A stretch of DNA of 64,000 bases, taken from the NCBI GenBank assembly GCA_025667525.1, contig CM046879.1, positions 359,742,639 to 359,806,638 of the forward strand, read 5' to 3'. Shown here in pieces: positions 24,047-37,109 of this stretch. Origin of the DNA: Glebionis coronaria (taxonomy: Eukaryota > Streptophyta > Magnoliopsida > Asterales > Asteraceae). Both the position numbers and the translations under genes were made by a program. How positions within the stretch are numbered: position 1 is the stretch's first letter; every line of letters starts with the position of its first letter. Under the pieces are notes generated by a model. It saw only the letters and a list, made by a program, of their open reading frames with translations, searched no databases and was not told the origin of the DNA.

Positions 24047-25182
24047 ATTTGATGTATGTAAGTTCTTGTGTGTATTCTGGATTGTATTATTGTCTGTTGT
24101 TGTAGAATTGCTAGTCATTTTTCCATCATTTTAATGCTACTTATTGTGAACAAGGTTTCCCCTGCTAAGGATATTTCCCATGCTTGGGATCTTTCCCCTG
24201 CTTGGGATGTTTCCCCTGTCTGCGTTGTTCAGTATATAAGTAGTTGCTATCTGGTTTTGGACTAACAATGAAGGTGTACTACTGAAGTCTGCTATGCTTT
24301 GGTGAGGGGTTTGGTATGTACTCTATGTTTTAGGGGAGGAATAGGTCCATCCTTTTAGGATTCAGGGTATCCTTAGGATACTCATGTATGATTCTAGATC
24401 ATACCCATTGGTGAGTGAGGGCTTGGGGATAATGAAAACTTGCTGCAAAGCTTGTTGGAGTTCTAAGACCTTGAGGCACTATAATATGTAGTCACAACTC
24501 TAGATTGGGCAGCTTGCTGCATAAAATGGAGCTTTTGAATACATGTTGCGAAGAACACTTGACCATATGAAGGGAATGGTAAGGTTGGAGACCTAGGTAT
24601 TCATATCTCATTGGGTTGAACAGGTTTCAGGGTTACCTGTGGGTTGGGTTTTTCTTTTTAGGACTTTGCTGAATGGAGGACACTAGAGTTTCTGTGTATC
24701 TAGCTTGGTTATGCAGATCTGTGCATTAAGACAAAGCTATTTAGTATTAGACTATTCAAGATAATCTAATACCCTAAGGAAAGTTTCCCCTGCTTTTGAT
24801 TTTCATTCCCCTGCTTGTATGACTTCCCCTTCTTTGCAAATGTTCCCCTGTTTGACCGCTGACCAACAATGACGTTACACTGTTTATAACCGTTAGGCCT
24901 GCTTGTTTAATTTTTGGTTAGGGAATATTTTATTATTTTCAAAAGATATTTAAGGCGCTTTCTTCACGGATTGATTACCTCATTATCATTGTTTTAAATA
25001 TATTCCTTTCTAAGCAAGATTTATTTCTGATTTTTATGCAAATTGATAATTTGGTCCAATCACAAGTCTTCATTTCGCCTATATAAACTCAATTCCCTTA
25101 ACCAACAGGTCCAACTCACTATGTCGATCATATCCCACTTCATCTTGCCAAAACATAAACCTTTATTTCTTCAAAACATTCA
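24047..25182 (+). other. C1 spacer between pol and third ORF
   Basis: No conserved frame. It holds clusters of the TTCCCCTGCT motif at about 24155-24222 and 24782-24866. C2 has a spacer of similar length with its own motif clusters. Confidence 0.7.
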
Positions 25183-27020
25183 ATGGCTCTCAAAATCTCT
25201 CCTAACCATAACCAGATTGTTATTCTTTCTGGTGAAACAACAGAATTCTTTGAGGCAGTTTCTTACCTAAGGTCTAGTTACTTTAGGGTAACTCTTGTGA
25301 TAAGTCCAAGAATTTATACCTCACACATCCAACAGTTTTGGTCGAATGTAACGACTGAAACAGTGGATGGAGAGGTTACACTTAAAAGTCACGTAGATGG
25401 CCACCCCAAAGTGATTGCACTTTCCTCCATTCGAGACAAGTTAGTCTTGAATGATGAGGATGGGGTGGTTACCCTGCCTGAGGCTGAAATTTTTGAGGGT
25501 TTAATAAACTTGTGGTACAATATTTCTGAGGATCAAAAGTCTAAATTTTTCAAAGGTCAATTCGCACCCCATTTGAAGTACATTATTCATACTATTTTGC
25601 AATGCTTGTCTTCAAAAACTATTGCTTTTAATGAATTTGGGAGTCAAGTTGCTTTTGCCTTGGTGTGTTTGGCAACATGGCGAAAATATTGTTTTTCTCA
25701 AATGATTTTTGAGGGTATGGTTAAAAATTATAAAAGTAGTTCAAAATTTTGTATGTATCCCAGGTTTATAGAACTTTTGCTTGATATGAGTCAACATGGA
25801 CCCATTAGACACACACATCACTTCACAGACAATCCCCACACAACACCTATTCACCACCCTTACACCAAACACCCCACAATTTTATGGCAGAGCAGTGCCC
25901 TTAACTCAAACCATGTTGAATCAGATCAGAAGTGAAGCTGCTTCACAATCCAGAGCAGCCCAAACTACACTTGCTCATACCCCTGCTTCATCTGCTGACG
26001 CCCCTACTAGTGATTTACCCCCTGTCAATCCACAACATGAAAGAAGGAGCAAAACCAGGTTTGCTAGGTCTCCCTTGCCTAGTGAACCTTCACCAGATGC
26101 CGAGAGGAGAGCCCCCATGGGTATGGAGCAACTAGAGGATTCGGCTACCACTAGTGTCTCATCCTTAAGGGGTGAGCATGACAGTGACACCATAAGTAAG
26201 TCCACTTCCTCGCTCGGTGATACCCAAAGAGGAGAGGAATCTCCTTCTAGGGTTGAGAGCAGACTGAAACCATTATCACTCTTGGAATTGACGAATATGT
26301 GCATTAGCTTGAAAAATCAAAATGCACAACTGGTACAAACAGTCAAAAAGCAAGGTCTGGTAATCAATAGCTTGGAAACCAGACTTGCTAAACTTGAGGG
26401 GAGGAGAAGACCACAACTAGTTATATCCACATATGAGGATGCTTCCAAAGGGGAGGAAGTACCTAACACAGATGAGTCTATTGAATGGTATGTATTTCCT
26501 AGTGGAAAGGAAGCTAGTAAAGAGAAGGTGGTCAGTGATGAGAAAGGCAGTGACAAGGGGAGTGCAACAAAGGATGTAGCCCAAACATTACTGAATATGG
26601 GTCATCATGAAGAAGCCCATGCTACAATAAAATTTTCCCCTACCAACATTAATCCTACTGCTGTAAGTATTCCCCCTGCTATTACTATCACACCTACAAT
26701 AGTAGCTTTCTCTCAAACGTTTGCTAGAGAAAGGCGACAACCAGCACAGAAGGGATACAAATTGGAAAGACTGCTCCCAAAGCAACACCAACAGTGGATC
26801 CAAAAGACAAAGGGAAGGGGAAAATTGTTCAACAATCCAAAAAGAAATATAAGCATAGAACACTAGAAGAGATAAGGGCTCAGACTAAACATGATGAGTT
26901 TGTGGCACAAAGAATGCAAGAAAAAGAGTGACATATGGAACAGGAGAGGGTAGAAAAGAGGAATAAGGAGTCACAACTGGATGTCTCTAAATTAGATCTC
27001 TCAGAAAAAGAGAAGGTACT
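25183..27020 (+). pseudogene. C1 third (env-like) ORF, part 1
   Basis: Starts MALKISPNHNQIVILSG at 25183. An opening globular region (RVTLVISPRIYTSHIQQFW, then MIFEGMVKNY and MYPRFIELLLD) matches the style of the C2 third ORF (HIKQFWNT, then FDGMCKN and YPRFLQM). A frame change near 25800 moves to a Ser/Pro/Thr-rich linker and a helical stretch (LTNMCISLKNQNAQLVQTVKKQ, leucine-spaced), ending where D is inserted at 27020. Sire elements are said to carry an envelope-like gene here. I see no signal peptide or clear membrane anchor, so the envelope label is only positional. Confidence 0.75.
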
Positions 27021-27307
27021 TGATACATGGTTTTGCTAGGTTCAATTTTAGTCTCGATATCCTCTCGAATTGATCTAGGTCTTAAGTGGAATGATTGTTC
27101 TTGGTTACTAAATAAAGGGGTTTGGTTTTCTAGACTAATAAGAAGTGGAAATGAAAATTTAAATCAAAGACAATTACTTTAATTATGATTAACAAAGACT
27201 TGTATTAAACTTAAGATTAAAATCAAGATTAAAATTAAATTTGAAATTTAAGCAAGCAAACATAAAGAAACAGTAAAGTAGACAAACAGTAAACTAAAGG
27301 GAAAACT

Positions 27308-27713
27308 TGATTCGGAACTTTTAAACCTTGATTCGGAACTTACTCATGCAGAACTTACTGATTCGGAAGTAACTGTTCACTCACTCATTCGGAAGTTTTG
27401 GACTTCCGAATGAAGCCCTTGATTCGGAACTGGCTGATTCGGAAGTCACTGGTTCGGAAGTCTTCTTGATTCGGAACTTTCCGGATGAAGAGGTTGATTC
27501 GGAAGTTTAGCTTGGTTCGGAAGTTTGAGACTTCCGAATGAAGGTGTCTTGATTCGGAACTTAAAGACTTATGCGGAACTTAATGCTTGATTCGGAACTT
27601 TCCGAATGAAGGGTTGGTTCGGAAGTTTTCTCTTGGTTCGGAACTTTAATGCTTGGTTCGGAAGTTTCCGAATGAAGGCTTCATTCGGAACTTTTTGTTT
27701 GATTCGGAACTTC
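27308..27713. repeat. TTCGGAA/TTCCGAA motif array, D 3' LTR
   Basis: About twenty copies of (G/C)(A/G)TTCGGAA(G/C)T and its reverse complement ACTTCCGAATGA, irregularly spaced by about 10-25 bases, some pairs facing each other as small hairpins. A near-identical array is in the other LTR. Confidence 0.9.
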
Positions 27714-28137
27714 TGGGAACCAGATACAGTAGCAGGTTATGCGAAGAACACGGAACACAATTTTTAATCAAAATCAACCAAATACTTAAAAAGGATTTAC
27801 CAAATTAAACACAAATCATTTAGACACCATAAGCAACGAATCCCACCAATAAAAACACAAATTCTAACAACTTTTGAAGATCAAATCAAGAAAAATAAAA
27901 CTTAAGAACTTGAAGATAAAAATGAAGATGAACAAGATTAAATGGAAAGATTAAACAAGACTTTGTATTAAATGATTAATGTTTTGACAAGATTAAGCAA
28001 AGATTAAAACAACAAGATTGGAAGAACAAAGATTAAAATCATCAATCACCCTAGTGGTGATTGTGATGGAACGAACAAGAAAAGAGAAAAAAAAGAAAGG
28101 AGAAAAACTCCAGACTGTCTAAAATGTGTGAGGGGAA

Positions 28138-28151
28138 GGCTATTTATAGCC
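28138..28151 (-). promoter_or_regulatory. TATA box, D 3' LTR
   Basis: Minus strand GGCTATAAATAGCC, a palindromic TATA region. The copy in the 5' LTR (37534-37547) would drive the element. Confidence 0.65.
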
Positions 28152-28593
28152 TTGTCCTTTGGTTGGTGAGTGGGCTTTCTCCCGTTCTTCTTGTCTTTTC
28201 GTCTTTTCAGAAAAGTTTCCGTTTTCGATTCTGATTCGGGATTTGTCGTCGATTAAATTCAACTCGTCTTTTAATTTCTTCGTTTAATAGACTTGAGTTT
28301 CTTCGACTTATATAAATCTTCCATCTTTGGTCCTTTTCTTTGATAAATCTTCGAATAGGCCCAGCGACTTCAAATCTTTTGCATCTCTTGGACAATAGAC
28401 TTTATCTTGAGTCTTTTTCTTCAGTAAAACCCGTGCAATCCCATGTTTTCTTCAATATTTATCAGTTTGGCTCTGAAAACACAACAAACACAAAAACCAC
28501 GCATAATTCCAAACAAATGATATTAAATACGTGTTTTGGTCTCGATTTAGCCCGAATTAAGTGGTGAAAGGATGGGTGTTTACACACCTATCA

Positions 28594-28633
28594 AATCCCC
28601 TACACTTAACCATTGCCATGCCCTCATGCAATG
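28594..28633 (-). other. Polypurine tract and hairpin of D
   Basis: Sense reading: a stem CATTG-CATG / CATG-(G)-CAATG with loop AGGG (28633-28611), then GTTAAGTGTAGGGGATT, then the LTR start TGATAGG. The purine run is the expected plus-strand primer. Confidence 0.7.
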
Positions 28634-30520
28634 CTTAGTGATAAAGCAATTTTACACTTTTCTCATAATTAACCAACCTTGGCCTTATTTAAATTCTACT
28701 AAAAATTAAAGAAATGAAACTTCCAAGGTAACAAAGGGATAGAAAACCATTTTCACTTGAAAATAGCTACATGGAAATAACTTGTAGAGAAATCGATGAC
28801 TTACATTAGGGCTTTGGTGCTGCGAAGATTTATCACCCTCAAGTCTCACGTTCCCCAAACTAAGCTTAAAAACGAGATCATTGTTATTATAAGTTAGCAA
28901 TTCAAACACTTACACACATGGCTTAATTGAATGCTTAAACTCCCTTATTCCTAGGTGTATCTCTTATATTTTATTTTTGTCTTAGAATGATCATGAAGAT
29001 GCATTTTTGGACTTATTTCGATAGTTTATTAGGGATGAAAGCAAAGTAGGACGATTTGATCAATAGTTAGCTAAAGGACAAAATCTCTTAAAACTGCTTC
29101 TCGGGATATCAAAAAGTTCATATCTTGGCATAACTTGGTTCACGATTTGAGACCTTTCTCGGGCCGATATTTGGCATGTACTTCATACTTCATATCTTCG
29201 AGAGACGTTCTTGAGATAATGGTCTTCTCATCATAATAGAGTTTATTCACTTGGAGACTTTTGAGGGGTACTCCAACTTTGTTGACCACGACTTCATAAT
29301 TATTTCTTCAATCTCTAATTGGGATTTTGAGATACAACGATCCGCCTCCTTTTCGGACTTGGATCTATTTATCCTCATACCTTGTTAGGGTCTTTTCGGA
29401 TAGACTTCTCCATGATCTTTATGGGAGTTGATTGCCTTTCGTCGTGAGTCTTGATCCTTCATATCGATTTTAGGAATAATGCTTTTCACATCACTTTGGA
29501 TCTTCAGCAATAAAATTGAATCCTCATGCCTTGTTAGGGCCTTTTCGGACTCGCCAATCTTCGCGCCCCGCTTCATAAGTTATGCCTTGGCTATGAACTC
29601 TTATCATTACCGAGCAACTTTTAAACGATCTTGGGCTAGAAGCTAAGTAACTTTTCAAATCGTAAGACCTTACTTATTGCAGATAAATTATTAGCAAGTG
29701 ATGGGAGAATAGGCAAATAATTACACCAAGTGAGCTTGCGCAAGAATACCGACTTATAATTGACTCTATCATTTCTCGTCCTCCACAATTTAAAATCTCA
29801 AGTAATGAGACTCGTGGATACTTAGCCTAATAAACCAATTAAGGTCTACATGGTTAAGGATACTAGCTAGAATAAACTTGGATAAGTCTATTCGGGTTGA
29901 GTCAAAATAAACGCAACGGGCCTAATATGTCAAAGACTTCTAAACTAGCTACACCACTTTATTAATATTTTTGACTTTATTGCGGGATATATACATATGA
30001 AAGCAACGATAAAATTTTAAAAATTACAACTAAATGGCCAAAGTTAATAAAAAATTTGAAAAATGCTGAAAAATATGATTTTCCGGTTAATTGAAGGCAT
30101 TTTCATGGAAAAGTCCACTTAAAACTTCGATAGAAGTCCCCCCTACACTTAAGATAAACATTGTCCTCAATGTTTAAGCATGTGGGAAAAGGTTCCCCTA
30201 CACTTATGACATTGTGCACGTTGGTTAACTCAAGTTAAGGAAGAGACGACTAAAGTGATCAATTTCAAATGTGAGTATGAAGAAAATTGAATCACGATAG
30301 TTGAGAGATAGAACCGGATTGCGGATAAACACGGGAGCACGGTTCTTCAAAGATTCCAAGAGTGCACTTATCCCTGTAATCACACCATACAAAGACAAAC
30401 GCATATACAAGTCCCCCCCTACACTTAGGGGATTAAAATATAAAAGGATAGATACTCGGGCTGCCTCCCGAGGAGCGCGTGTTTTTGATAACCGAGTCAC
30501 GAGCCTGACTCGACCCAAAA
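28634..30520 (-). other. D 3' untranslated region
   Basis: About 1.9 kb between pol and the purine tract, with no conserved frame; an env-like gene seems lost. It holds further copies of AAGTGTAGGGG (sense) at about 30138, 30193 and 30414, a perfect 9-bp hairpin at 30155-30176, and a 28-base phrase repeated near 29374 and 29522 (ccttgttagggncttttcgga). Confidence 0.65.
30155..30176 (-). other. Conserved hairpin in D 3' UTR
   Basis: TAAACATTG pairs with CAATGTTTA; the sense loop is AGGA. A purine run AAGTGTAGGGGGG follows within about 5 bases. Element E has the same stem and loop at 63895-63916. Confidence 0.85.
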
Positions 30521-33500
30521 TTAGTTCATGGGGAACGTGGTGAGGGATGGAATCACCTCCTTAGAGGTGTCCTCACCAAAGTACAACTTCACTCGTTGGC
30601 CATTCACCTTAAAATTTGGTCCATCAGGTTGAGCGAGCTCGAGAGTACCATATGGAAAAATTTGGGCAATGGTGAATGGGCCGGACCAACGAGATTTGAG
30701 CTTTCCCGAGAAGATTTTCAACCGAGAGTTAAAAAGTAAGACTTTGTCTCCAACATGGAACTCTCGGTTTTTGATCTTGGAGGCGTGAATGAGCTTAGTT
30801 CTTTCCTTATAGATCAAAGAATTTTCATAAGCCTCATTCCGAAGTTCATTGAGCTCATTGAGTTGGATCTTGCGTAGGTCACCGGCTTTGTTGATATCAA
30901 AATTAGCCCACTTCAAGGCCCAATAAGCCTTGTGCTCCAACTCAATGGGGAGGTGGCATGCTTTCCCGTACACAAGACGATAAGGTGTACAGCCGATCGG
31001 GGTCTTGTAAGCGGTACGGAAAGCCCACAAAGCATCATCAAGTTTATCAGCCCATGAGGCACGATGCTCTCCCACAGTCCTTTCAAGAATTCGCTTCAGC
31101 CCTCGGTTGGATATTTCAGCCTGGCCATTAGTTTGTGGGTGGTAGGCTGTGGAAAGACGATGATTTACACCGTACTTAGCCATGACTCGAGCAAATTGAT
31201 CATTGCAGAAATGAGTCCCACGATCACTAATAATAGCGCGAGGCACACCGAATCTAGCGAATAGAGCCTTCAAAAAGTTACAAACCACCCTTGCGTCATT
31301 AGTAGGCAAAGCTTTGGCTTCAACCCACTTTGAAACGTAGTCAACGGCTACAAGGATGTATTTGTTTCCTTTAGAAGAAGGGAATGGCCCCATAAAGTCG
31401 ATACCCCAAACATCAAAAATTTCACACTCTTGAATGAAATTCTGAGGCATCTCGTCTTTATGTGTGATTTTGCCTTGCTTTTGGCAAACATCACATCGTT
31501 TAACCATATTGTGAGCGTCACGATATATGGAGGGCCAATAAAATCCCGAATCAAACACTTTTTTAGCGGTGTAGTTGGGACCAAAGTGACCACCGGTGGG
31601 TCCTTTGTGGCAAGCATCAAGGATGTCCGACGCTGCCGGTCCATCAACACATCGGCGAATTATCAGATCAGCACATTGTTTGAATAGGTAAGGGTCGTCC
31701 CAAAAGTAAGTCTTGATGTCGGTAAAGAACTTCTTCTTTTGCTGGGACGTCAACCCTTCTTTGAGAATTCCACCCGCCAAGTAGTTTGCAAAGTCCGCAA
31801 ACCACGGGGTTTCATTCGGCTTCGAGTTTATAGACATTAAGGTCTCCAGGGGAAAAGAATCATTGATTTCTTTGGTCGGATGATCCCCTTGGTAAGGATC
31901 CTCAAGTCTACTAAGATGGTCCGCGGCTAGGTTTTCTGCTCCTTTTTTATCGCGGGTGTCGATTTTAAATTCCTGGAGCAGCAAAACCCAGCGAAGAAGT
32001 CTTGGTTTGGAATCTTGCTTTGTCAACAAGTACTTCAACGCGGAATGATCAGTGTACACAATGGTGGTGGAAAGGACAAGATAGGGGCGGAATTTTTCAA
32101 AAGCATAGACAACAGCTAAAAGCTCTTTTTCGGTTGTCGTATAATGCAATTGTGCCCCAGTCATTGTCTTGCTAGCGTAATGGATCGGTTGGAAGTGTTT
32201 GTTCACTCTTTGTCCAAGAACCGCTCCAATAGCAAAATCACTAGCATCGCACATCAACTCAAAAGGAAGCTCCCAATTAGGGGTAACCAAGACGGGTGCC
32301 TTAGTTAGCTTATCCTTAAGCGAGTTGAAGGCTTCAAGGCACTCTTTGGAGAAGATAAAAGGAGTATCTTTTTCCAAGAGGTGGGTCATCGGACGAGCGA
32401 TTTGAGAAAAATCTTTGATAAATCGACGGTAGAAGCCCGCATGACCCAAGAAACTTCTCATACCCTTCACAGTTGAAGGTGGAGGCAACTTTGCGATAAC
32501 ATCGACTTTAGCACGGTCAACTTCGAGACCGGCTTTCGAAATCTTATGTCCAAGCACGACGCCTTCTTTTACCATAAAATGGCATTTTTCCCAATTTAGA
32601 ACAAGGCGAGTGTCTTCGCACCGCTTTAGCATACGTTCTAAATTGGCAAGGCAAGCAGAGAAGGAATCCCCGAAGACCGAGAAATCATCCATGAAGACTT
32701 CCATGGTTTGTTCAACCATGTCATGGAAGATAGCTAACATGCACCTTTGGAAAGTCCCGGGCGCATTACATAAGCCAAAAGGCATTCTTTTGTAAGCGAA
32801 AGTGCCATAGGGACAAGTGAATGTAGTCTTCTCTTGATCTTGGGGATCGATGGGTATCTGAAAATAACCCGAGAAACCATCAAGAAAGCAGTAATATTCA
32901 TTACCCGCTAATCGTTCAAGCATTTGGTCCATGAAAGGTAGAGGGAAATGATCCTTTCTCGTGGCATCATTGAGTTTGCGGTAGTCTATACAAACTCTCC
33001 ACCCAGTAACGAGACGAGTGGGAATCAACTCGTTGTGTTCATTGGGAACAACGGTTATTCCGCCCTTCTTGGGCACACAATGGATTGGACTAACCCACGG
33101 TGAATCCGAAATAGGGTAAATCATACCCGCATCAAGAAGTTTGATAACCTCTGTTTTGATGACTTCATGGATTTTTGGATTCACCCTTCGTTGGCTTTGA
33201 ATAGTGGGCTTATAGTCGTCCTCCATGAGAATTTTGTGTGTGCAGAAGTGAGGATCAATTCCACGAATATCCGAAATTTTCCACGCAATAGCCTTCTTGT
33301 GAGCTTTCAACACAGCAACGAGGCGAGTCTTCTCTTCATCTTTCAAATCCGTTGCAATAATGACGGGTGACTTCTTGTTGTCGTCAAGGAACACATACTC
33401 GAGATGTGGCGGCAACTCCTTAAGTTCCAAATCCGGAGGATTTTCGACGGGAGGCGTTTTCAAAGTCGGAGTATCGATAGCAATAACCGTGGGAGATGGA

Positions 33501-36205
33501 GGCGAAGGATTGTCTTCGGTGAGAAGATTGTCAAAGAAACTCATGTCTTCATCCCCCTCGGTGGGAGAATCATTAGTAGCAAGATTCCCATCTCCCATGG
33601 TATCTTCAAGATTGTTCCAGAATAAATCACTATCTCCAAATAGAGACAACGATGAATCAATGGAGGACACGGTCTCAACAGTGGGAAGAGAGGTAGGAAT
33701 ACTTTTGCAAGCATCATTAAAGTGTTCTTCACAAGCCTCATCAAGAACGTCATTACAATTAACGCTCTCATATGAATAAGGCTGTTTAGACAACTTTCCC
33801 ATGTTGAAGACTACTTTGTCGTCACCCACTCTCATGATAAGCTCACCGGCTTCAACATCAATGAGAGTGCGACCGGTCCTAAGGAATGGACGACCAACAA
33901 TCAGTGGTACACGAGGATCCATCTCGTAGTCGACGACAACAAAATCAGCAGGGAAGGTGAATTTATCGACTCCTACAATGACGTCTTCGGCTATCCCCAC
34001 TGGATAAGCAACCGTACGGTTGGCCAATTCCAAAGTCATTTTAGTGGGGACTAGCTCTGGGAGAGATAATTGCTTCCAAACACTTAGAGGCATGAGATTA
34101 ATACTGGCACCTAGATCGGCTAGGGCCATGCAATTCTCTACTCCCGGGAAATTGCAAGGGATAAGAAAACGACCCGGATCACCAAGCTTGGTTGGCAATT
34201 TCCTTAAGAGCACTGCGGAGCAGTTCTCATTAAGTTGGGTGTTGGCAATATCGAGGAGCTTTTCCTTGTCGCTCAGAAGGTCTTTAAACATTTTGGCGTA
34301 TTTGGGCATGTGAGCGAGAGCCTCAGCGAAGGAGATATTAAAATTCAGTTGTTTAAACATTTTAAGAAAGTTAGAAACCTGAATATCATCCTTGCTCTTT
34401 TGCTTCTCTTTCCTCAACCTAGAAGGATAAGGTATATTGGAAGAAGAGGAAGGCTTTGGGAGTATAGGATCACTCACAACCACGGGTGGAGGAGGGGTAG
34501 AAAGAAGAGGTGGAGAAATTGGGGAAGGAGAAGGAGGAGGAATAGGAGCAGGCGACTCGTTCTCCTTAGTCACAACCACCGGTGGAGGTATAGGAAGCTC
34601 GGGTTCCTTGGTACCTTTACCACTTCGAGTAGTGATTGCTTTCATCTCCCCTCTTGGGTTCGCAACGGTGTTACTCGGAAGAGTACCCGAAGAAGAGGGT
34701 TGACTACTTTGGAAAAAACTAGCCATCATGTTCCTCAGATCATTAGTCTGGCTATCCAACGTGTTTCTCATGTCAGCTCTCAAATCATTTCCTTGCTTGA
34801 CCAAGTCTGCCTTCAAATTGCGCACTTCCTCTTGGAGATTTCCCACTATCACATCATTTGTTCTCATGTAGGTTGCGACCTCTCGGTGTAAAGCAGTGGT
34901 GGTTTGGTTGGAAGGAGCATTGTATGCAGGTGGTTGGTAAGCAGGTTGTTGGTAGACTTGATTGTTACGTTGAGGTGGTTGTTGCTGCTTGTGAGGTGGG
35001 ATGTATGGTTGTCGAGGTTGTTGTTGTTGTTGAGGAGGGCGGTTAAGGTTTTGTTGTTGGTTTGTGTTGGTAGGAGGGAAACCAGGTGGTGAAAGATAGT
35101 TGTTTGATCGATAGCTAAGCAAGTTACGGTCACCTTGAGGTCTAGCTTGATAAGCAGGTTCCTGGTAGGTGCCATATGCCGCATTTACATTCTCAGCAGG
35201 GTAATCTTGGGTGGCGGTACAAGTTGTGTAGGAGTGGGGACCACCGCATATCTCACAAGGTTGGCTGACAGCGTTCACTTGTGCATTTTTGGCGTTGTTG
35301 CTGTTGTTGTTGCTGACGGTGTGGGTGACAAGCGATTCAAGAAGCGTGGTGATTTTGTCAAGTCGCTTGTCGCTGTCATTAGTGCTAGCACTAGCAACAT
35401 TGGTCCTAACACTCTTGGTTTGCACACGAGATTTGTTCTCAATGATTTCCCAAGCAGCATTGGAAGTCTTAGCCAATAAATTACCCCCCGAGGCACTATT
35501 CAGTGAATCTTGGTCACTCATGCTTAAACCATTGTAAAAAGTATTGATTTGATGTACTTTGGTAAAACCATGTTGTGGGCATTTTCTTAAAAGATCTTTA
35601 AAGCGATCCCAAGATTCACTGAATGACTCATCGTACTTTTGTTCAAAGTTTATAATCTCATTCCGCAAAGCGGTAGTACGAGAGGGTGGAAAAAAGTAGT
35701 TGATAAACTTTGTTTCCAAATCCGTCCAAGAGAGAATACTTTGTGGCGGTTCCTTAGCAAGCCAATGCCGGGCTTGTCCTTCTAAAGAAAAGGGAAAAAG
35801 TTGTAACCTTATAACTTCCTGTGGAACTCCATTGAACTTGACCGTGTTAGTGAGTTGTAGAAATCTCTTGATGTGGTCGTGTGGGTCATCAATGGTGCGT
35901 CCCAAGAACGGTTGAGCGGATACCATCTGGATAAAGCCTGACTTTAGCTCGAAATTGTTGGCGGCAATTGGTGGTATAACAATTGGATCCGTATTGCCAT
36001 CGACATGAGCTTGCAGCAATTCAATCATTGGGCGATTATCCGGAAGGTGCTCATTGTTCTTGTTATTGTTCATGTTGTTGAAAGGTGGGTTGTTGTTGTT
36101 ATTATTGTTGTTCGGAGGTGGTATGTTATTGTTGTTTTGTACACCAGCCATGTCTAAGTTATCGAGAGGCTCGGGCTCTTGATAAGACGTGGATCGAGTG
36201 CGCAT
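30521..36205 (-). CDS. D gag-pol polyprotein, Athila type, intact
   Basis: 1894 codons, uninterrupted, start [16 protein letters not shown] just downstream of the leader. Asn-rich opening; gag core at about residues 90-260; zinc knuckle [13 protein letters not shown] (317-329, CX2CX3HX4C); Q/P-rich linker; protease with DLGAS (Asp697); RT at about 1010-1200 with FMDD (1171-1174); RNase H at about 1310-1440 ([24 protein letters not shown]); integrase zinc His1533, His1540, Cys1571, Cys1574; catalytic Asp1603, Asp1661 and Glu1697, the last two 35 residues apart as the family requires. It ends SLTTFPMN. All key residues seen are present, so it may be active. Gag and pol are one frame, so processing must be by the internal protease. 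Confidence 0.95.
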   Translation of the reverse strand: MRTRSTSYQEPEPLDNLDMAGVQNNNNIPPPNNNNNNNNPPFNNMNNNKNNEHLPDNRPMIELLQAHVDGNTDPIVIPPIAANNFELKSGFIQMVSAQPFLGRTIDDPHDHIKRFLQLTNTVKFNGVPQEVIRLQLFPFSLEGQARHWLAKEPPQSILSWTDLETKFINYFFPPSRTTALRNEIINFEQKYDESFSESWDRFKDLLRKCPQHGFTKVHQINTFYNGLSMSDQDSLNSASGGNLLAKTSNAAWEIIENKSRVQTKSVRTNVASASTNDSDKRLDKITTLLESLVTHTVSNNNSNNAKNAQVNAVSQPCEICGGPHSYTTCTATQDYPAENVNAAYGTYQEPAYQARPQGDRNLLSYRSNNYLSPPGFPPTNTNQQQNLNRPPQQQQQPRQPYIPPHKQQQPPQRNNQVYQQPAYQPPAYNAPSNQTTTALHREVATYMRTNDVIVGNLQEEVRNLKADLVKQGNDLRADMRNTLDSQTNDLRNMMASFFQSSQPSSSGTLPSNTVANPRGEMKAITTRSGKGTKEPELPIPPPVVVTKENESPAPIPPPSPSPISPPLLSTPPPPVVVSDPILPKPSSSSNIPYPSRLRKEKQKSKDDIQVSNFLKMFKQLNFNISFAEALAHMPKYAKMFKDLLSDKEKLLDIANTQLNENCSAVLLRKLPTKLGDPGRFLIPCNFPGVENCMALADLGASINLMPLSVWKQLSLPELVPTKMTLELANRTVAYPVGIAEDVIVGVDKFTFPADFVVVDYEMDPRVPLIVGRPFLRTGRTLIDVEAGELIMRVGDDKVVFNMGKLSKQPYSYESVNCNDVLDEACEEHFNDACKSIPTSLPTVETVSSIDSSLSLFGDSDLFWNNLEDTMGDGNLATNDSPTEGDEDMSFFDNLLTEDNPSPPSPTVIAIDTPTLKTPPVENPPDLELKELPPHLEYVFLDDNKKSPVIIATDLKDEEKTRLVAVLKAHKKAIAWKISDIRGIDPHFCTHKILMEDDYKPTIQSQRRVNPKIHEVIKTEVIKLLDAGMIYPISDSPWVSPIHCVPKKGGITVVPNEHNELIPTRLVTGWRVCIDYRKLNDATRKDHFPLPFMDQMLERLAGNEYYCFLDGFSGYFQIPIDPQDQEKTTFTCPYGTFAYKRMPFGLCNAPGTFQRCMLAIFHDMVEQTMEVFMDDFSVFGDSFSACLANLERMLKRCEDTRLVLNWEKCHFMVKEGVVLGHKISKAGLEVDRAKVDVIAKLPPPSTVKGMRSFLGHAGFYRRFIKDFSQIARPMTHLLEKDTPFIFSKECLEAFNSLKDKLTKAPVLVTPNWELPFELMCDASDFAIGAVLGQRVNKHFQPIHYASKTMTGAQLHYTTTEKELLAVVYAFEKFRPYLVLSTTIVYTDHSALKYLLTKQDSKPRLLRWVLLLQEFKIDTRDKKGAENLAADHLSRLEDPYQGDHPTKEINDSFPLETLMSINSKPNETPWFADFANYLAGGILKEGLTSQQKKKFFTDIKTYFWDDPYLFKQCADLIIRRCVDGPAASDILDACHKGPTGGHFGPNYTAKKVFDSGFYWPSIYRDAHNMVKRCDVCQKQGKITHKDEMPQNFIQECEIFDVWGIDFMGPFPSSKGNKYILVAVDYVSKWVEAKALPTNDARVVCNFLKALFARFGVPRAIISDRGTHFCNDQFARVMAKYGVNHRLSTAYHPQTNGQAEISNRGLKRILERTVGEHRASWADKLDDALWAFRTAYKTPIGCTPYRLVYGKACHLPIELEHKAYWALKWANFDINKAGDLRKIQLNELNELRNEAYENSLIYKERTKLIHASKIKNREFHVGDKVLLFNSRLKIFSGKLKSRWSGPFTIAQIFPYGTLELAQPDGPNFKVNGQRVKLYFGEDTSKEVIPSLTTFPMN

Positions 36206-36398
36206 ACACCTGCAAAAGAACGAACAAAGAAAAACAAAGCAAAAATATTTTTGGTTTTTATGTTTTTTTACTTTTTAGGATTTTTGAAAATTTTATATTT
36301 TTTAGTTGTTTTTGAAAATTTTTGAAAAAGTAACGTTCACGGGGAACGGATCCCAAAATCCAAGTTCTCACAAAAAACTTTTGATCTTAACGAGAAGA
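36206..36398 (-). other. D leader
   Basis: About 190 bases between PBS and gag-pol start. AT-rich, no gene seen. Confidence 0.7.
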
Positions 36399-36414
36399 GC
36401 CGGCAGCGGCGCCA
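36399..36414 (-). other. PBS of D, Asp type
   Basis: Minus strand TGGCGCCGCTGCCGGC, two bases after the LTR end. This resembles the tRNA-Asp PBS known from Athila elements. Confidence 0.85.
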
Positions 36415-36703
36415 TTTGATACATGGTTTTGCTAGGTTCAATTTTACTCTCGATATCCTCTCGAATTGATCTAGGTCTTAAGTGGAATGATTGTTCTTGG
36501 TTACTAAATAAAGGGGTTTGGTTTTCTAGACTAATAAGAAGTGGAAATGAAAATTTAAATCAAAGACAATTACTTTAATTATGATTAACAAAGACTTGTA
36601 TTAAACTTAAGATTAAAATCAAGATTAAAATTAAATTTGAAATTTAAGCAAGCAAACATAAAGAAACAGTAAAGTAGACAAACAGTAAACTAAAGGGAAA
36701 ACT

Positions 36704-37109
36704 TGATTCGGAACTTTTAAACCTTGATTCGGAACTTACTCATGCGGAACTTACTGATTCGGAAGTAACTGTTCACTCACTCATTCGGAAGTTTTGGACT
36801 TCCGAATGAAGCCCTTGATTCGGAACTGGCTGATTCGGAAGTCACTGGTTCGGAAGTCTTCTTGATTCGGAACTTTCCGGATGAAGAGGTTGATTCGGAA
36901 GTTTAGCTTGGTTCGGAAGTTTGAGACTTCCGAATGAAGGTGTCTTGATTCGGAACTTAAAGACTTATGCGGAACTTAATGCTTGATTCGGAACTTTCCG
37001 AATGAAGGGTTGGTTCGGAAGTTTTCTCTTGGTTCGGAACTTTAATGCTTGGTTCGGAAGTTTCCGAATGAAGGCTTCATTCGGAACTTTTTGTTTGATT
37101 CGGAACTTC
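36704..37109. repeat. TTCGGAA/TTCCGAA motif array, D 5' LTR
   Basis: Second copy of the array at 27308-27713, differing at one visible base (atgcggaac against atgcagaac). Confidence 0.9.

Larger units (their letters stand above)
27021..28593 (-). repeat. 3' LTR of D
   Basis: On the plus strand it reads from tgatacatgg to cacctatca. It contains a TATA box, a hairpin (caatcacc / ggtgattg near 28045-28066) and the TTCGGAA motif array at 27308-27713. Confidence 0.95.

Noticed and set aside
27308..27713. CRISPR-like appearance of the D LTR array
   Set aside because: Units are about 8-12 bases with irregular spacing and both orientations, in a plant LTR; no cas genes.
29385..29576. 63-codon minus frame in D 3' UTR as an env remnant
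   Set aside because: No similarity I can recognise to an env-like protein and it overlaps a repeated phrase.
34235..34891. Long plus-strand frame rich in Arg and Gly opposite D gag
   Set aside because: It is the antisense of the Pro/Gln-rich gag linker of D; composition alone explains its length.
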